Assembly: GCA_021441665.1 (NCBI GenBank)
Contig: JAGYYN010035559.1
Span: forward strand, 1 to 23,728
Reading direction: 5' to 3'
DNA from: Euplotes cf. woodruffi 2 WChen-2021
Taxonomy: Eukaryota; Ciliophora; Spirotrichea; Euplotida; Euplotidae
DNA: 23,728 bases
This document shows, one piece after another, positions 20,921-23,728 of the stretch; the first letter of the stretch is position 1, and the number at the start of each line of letters is the position of its first letter. A program made the position numbers and the translations under genes. Below the pieces are notes generated by a model. It did not search any database, had not been told where the DNA came from, and saw only the letters and a program-made list of their open reading frames with translations.

Positions 20921-21205
20921 TTAAGCTCAGCTGACAGTCGAATCCTGATCCTCGTCCGAATCGATTGCTTTTACACTCTCTCCGCATTTATTGATTAAAA
21001 ATGCCAAAATACTGCGACCATATTCTTCTTGGGTTTAAATATGGCGCAGCAATGAATCTTGTCCTTTGGCAGTAACTCGCTACTTTCGGAATGTCTGTCT
21101 ATAAGACTGGCCGGTTAAATAAGCAAATTCGACAAGTGTTTTAAAGCTTATATAAAGGTTTACGATTGCTTCAGAGTCGATATTCTTTTTTGTGCCTTCC
21201 TCACC
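20921..21205 (-). CDS. Coding-like block with two in-frame stops, unknown
   Basis: Ninety-five codons on the minus strand read GEEGTKKNIDSEAIVNLYIS, then YLTGQSYRQTFRK, TAG, RVTAKGQDSLLRHI, TAA, TQEEYGRSILAFLINKCGES and a Ser/Asp-rich end with TAA at 20921. The block is preceded by TTTAG, an acceptor in phase 0. Sequence on both sides of each stop is protein-like in one and the same frame. A 20-nt intron (GTAGCG...CAAAG) at the first stop is possible but leads to a different frame. It may be a pseudogene, or it may have introns I cannot place. No family recognised. Confidence 0.35.
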
Positions 21206-21692
21206 CTAAATTCGAATACTTTTCCGGGTAAACAAAAGTTGTCAGACGGTTGAAGTTATTATCTAAATCACAGGAAGTCGGAGCCTTGGTTGTTGTTAGT
21301 AATCATAAAATTAACAACTGACCAAAGCAATTGCTTAATCTCCTAAAATCAGTTACACTTGGCTTCGATACAAGTCGAAGCAAAAGTAGTAGATTTAGAG
21401 GTAGTCTCGCCTGATGAGATTAAATACAAATGGCTAAATATGAAGCTTACCTCTGCCTTGCCTTGCGTCATTTGCTCCAAATCTGTAATGATTTTATATC
21501 TAGGTGAGGTTATGAGTTAATCTAATCTTCTATTGCCGCTTGTTGATTGCCGATCGGTATTTATTCTCTGCTAATCGCAGAGAGATGACGGAGGCAACCT
21601 CCTGGATAAACTACTCAACTAAGAAGAGAGGACCGAGAGAACGATGATGTCGCTTAACCTAAATTAACAGAAGAAGCTACTATACTCAAATT
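21206..21692. other. Unresolved region, short minus-strand coding-like pieces
   Basis: Short minus-strand pieces such as KQLLWSVVNFMITNNNQGSD (about 21280-21340) and PSDNFCLPGKVFEFR (about 21210-21255) look like protein but sit in frames that do not join. They may be upstream exons of the 20921-21205 block. Nothing firm is seen from about 21400 to 21690. Confidence 0.25.
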
Positions 21693-22064
21693 CTAGAATG
21701 CGCTTTCTGTTAAAAAGGCTTGCTTGTCATCTTTCCGAGGAAAGGCATAAGTTTTATTGATTGAAGAGCTGTTAAACTTTTCTTCAATGCTTTTATGAAG
21801 TTGATTGAGATTTCTACTGTTTGATCTACTAACGTAAACTTGTGCCTTCCTCTTCTCAGTCAACTCAAGATTAGGCTTAATTTGAGCGTTGGACTTTTTG
21901 TCGTATTGTTCATATGCTACCATAACAGTATGGAGTATAAACAAAAACAGAGTAAATCATATTCAAATTGCTGCTCAGGTCATCAGTTTTGAATAAGGAG
22001 CCACCGCTTCGCACAAGGCTGTCGTTTGTTTATAGCCAAAGCTAGAGCAAAATGTTGTAGCCAT
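21693..22064 (-). CDS. Small single-pass membrane protein, unknown
   Basis: 123 residues, MATTFCSSFGYKQTT to KQAFLTESAF TAG, no introns. Residues about 28-50 form one hydrophobic helix (LMT-TGA-AAI-TGA-I-TGA-FTLFLFILHTV) containing three in-frame TGA codons, so the gene is only whole if TGA is sense. A Lys/Arg/Asn-rich tail of about 70 residues follows the helix; by the positive-inside rule it should be cytoplasmic. Small size with one helix and a basic tail gives no clue to function. It lies 75 bp downstream of the stop of the next minus-strand gene, in the same orientation. Confidence 0.65.
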
Positions 22065-22139
22065 TTAAAATAATAATTTCATTCGAATTTTATTTAAAAA
22101 GATTGAAGTTAGATCAGCATCAATTATTTAGGCACTTTT

Positions 22140-23728
22140 TTAGATGGAGTAGTCGTCCTCTTGGCAAATTGGTATAACAAATCCAGCTTTCACAAGGTGT
22201 TTTTCGTATTCTGATTTTTCTTGAATATTGAAGTTGCCATTATGGCCTCACCTCAATATTAACAAGTGACCCTTAAGTTCAGCATTTGGATCGTTAGAGG
22301 TCCTGAAGTAACTATGGTTAATTTTATTATAATCATTTGAAAGTCCAAATCAAGGTTGTTGGTGCAAGTCATGATATACTTTATGATTTCTAATTGTCTC
22401 AATTTTATTCTCCTCAGTCACGTTACTGCTGACAACCTTAGAATTTCGAAGGTCAATAGTCTCGTATTTCTCCTGATCGATCATATTTTCTTCATCACAC
22501 TCCTCATCGTCAATCTTGCCAAATGAAAACTTCTTTTTGATTTTGCTTGCTCGATCATGCTGCTTTTTATCAAGACTCGAAGTTGTATAATTTTGCGTAA
22601 TTTTATTTCGTTCAGTTAAGTACTTGTTGACCTTTTCTAGTCAATTAAGAAGAACAGTTGTCTGGAACCTGACATTTTCAAAAAGCTTTCCTTTCTCATT
22701 CTTCATTGTTGCTAATCACCGCTCGACGGTAATTTTAGCGAATTCAATTTGTGTTTTTGATTCAGTCCGAATTCAAACAGAATTGTCTTTGACACTTCCC
22801 CAAATATCAAGGTTGACAAAGAACATTTTAAACGCAAAGTTGAGGTTTCTCTTAGAAACACTGAATACATTTGGAAGTGTAACGCCTGCGGAGTCTACTT
22901 TTTCAAGGGTCCGATACAGCTTTGCTAAGATCTTAGCCAGTGCTTTGTAGTTCGACTTCTCAAGGTATATCTTTTCTTGATCAGCGAGGAACTTGCATAC
23001 TTTTTCGTAATTTAACTGACTGCCGAGTAACATACTAAAGGATGAGTCAAAAACACCGGGATTTGTTATTTGCAAAAACTTATCATCCAAATCGGGATCT
23101 GCATCGTGGTAGGTCTCGAGATGCTCAACTTTCCTCTTCGGCTGCACGTGGTCGTCGAGTTCACCTTTATCAAGCATAACTGAATTGTTTTGATTTGCAC
23201 TTTTGAAGTTGTCGCTGATCTCTTTGCATATTGAATCCTCGAATCGTTTATTTTCAATGCAGTTGTGGTGAGATTGGTGAAGGAGCTCTGGAGATGGTTT
23301 TTCGATGCTTTCTTCGTTTATTTCTTGATCTTTCGATATCGAGTCAACCTCTTCATCCCCGCAGTTATTTTTCCAGACTTGCATCTTTTTGTTTAAGTCC
23401 AGAATATACGAGATTGATTGTTTAAACGAGTCTCCTTCGTCCTGTGAAAGGATATGAAAATATTTGTCAAATTTGAAGCTTTTATCATTAAAGCAATTAG
23501 CTTCTTCAATGATTTTCTGAGATATCCCGAATTTAAGAGAACACAGGTCGTTAATTATAGTGTCTTCAGGGTCTCAGCCAACTATTTTATAGCATTTAGC
23601 TTGCATAAAGTCTGATGCAACATCATCAGAAAAGCATGTCAAACCCATGAACATCCATTTTGCGATTTTTCCGAATGAAATAAGTGGGACATTTGTAAGT
23701 TTTGAGAAAGTCCTATCAGCGAATAAAA
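22140..23728 (-). CDS. Long intronless protein, 5' partial, unknown
   Basis: One frame of 528 residues enters at the right edge (LFADRTFSKLTNVPLISFGK) and ends EDDYSI TAA at 22140. It has no intron or in-frame TAA/TAG but seven or more TGA codons (for example IVG-TGA-DPED, VLLN-TGA-LEKVNKYL, QQP-TGA-FGLSND). The N-terminal visible third is globular and Cys-containing (TCFSDDVASDFMQAKCYKIV); the middle is acidic and disordered (DEEVDSISKDQEINEESIEK); a helical region follows (NYKALAKILAKLYRTLEKVD), then a Lys-rich stretch and a globular C-terminus. No known domain was recognised. The start lies beyond the window. Its length and clean frame make it a solid host gene, and the best single demonstration here that TGA is sense. 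Confidence 0.75.

Noticed and set aside
1-23728. tRNA, rRNA, CRISPR arrays, transposases or terminal repeats
   Set aside because: No cloverleaf-like block, spaced repeats, catalytic transposase motifs or matching element ends were seen by eye; a profile search would be needed to exclude degenerate copies.

Overview
The window looks like nuclear DNA of a ciliate, most probably a Euplotes-type spirotrich. It is AT-rich with K/N/S-rich proteins. TGA is read as an amino acid inside several long frames, while TAA and TAG end the clean ones. Introns are very short (17-50 nt is common, GTA..TAG). One long gene changes frame by +1 at AAA-TAA again and again. Sense TGA together with +1 shifts at AAA-TAR is, as established knowledge, the hallmark of Euplotes, where TGA is Cys. 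A calpain position where Trp is usual is TGA here, so Trp is not fully excluded. Euplotes macronuclear chromosomes are normally gene-sized, so about ten genes in both orientations over 23.7 kb suggests micronuclear (germline) DNA; that is inference.

Layout. 1-1225: pieces of a Lys-rich gene on +, cut by the left edge, with unresolved joins. 1335-2072: intronless secreted DsbA/thioredoxin-fold protein (+). 2630-9326: one long multi-exon gene (+) whose centre is an XRRA1-like leucine-rich-repeat region, with five AAA-TAA and one AAG-TAA +1 sites. 9390-9704: small ORF (+). About 10212-14198: long multi-exon gene (+), mostly polar and disordered, with a weak TatD-like patch at its N-terminal end. 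14674-16983: calpain-like protein (-) that lacks the catalytic His. 17064-17894: divergent gene (+) with a Lys/Asp tail. 18428-19761: unrecognised multi-exon gene (+). 19748-21205: broken or poorly resolved coding blocks (-). 21693-22064: small one-helix membrane protein (-). 22140-23728: long intronless frame (-) running off the right edge.

The genes do not form a recognisable pathway or operon. The calpain-like gene and the Lys/Asp-tail gene are divergent, 80 bp apart, and could share a promoter; the genes at 18428-19761 and 19748-20097 converge and overlap slightly. The strongest signal is the density of apparent +1 frameshift sites in the XRRA1-like gene. No rRNA, tRNA, CRISPR array, transposon or telomere repeat was recognised.
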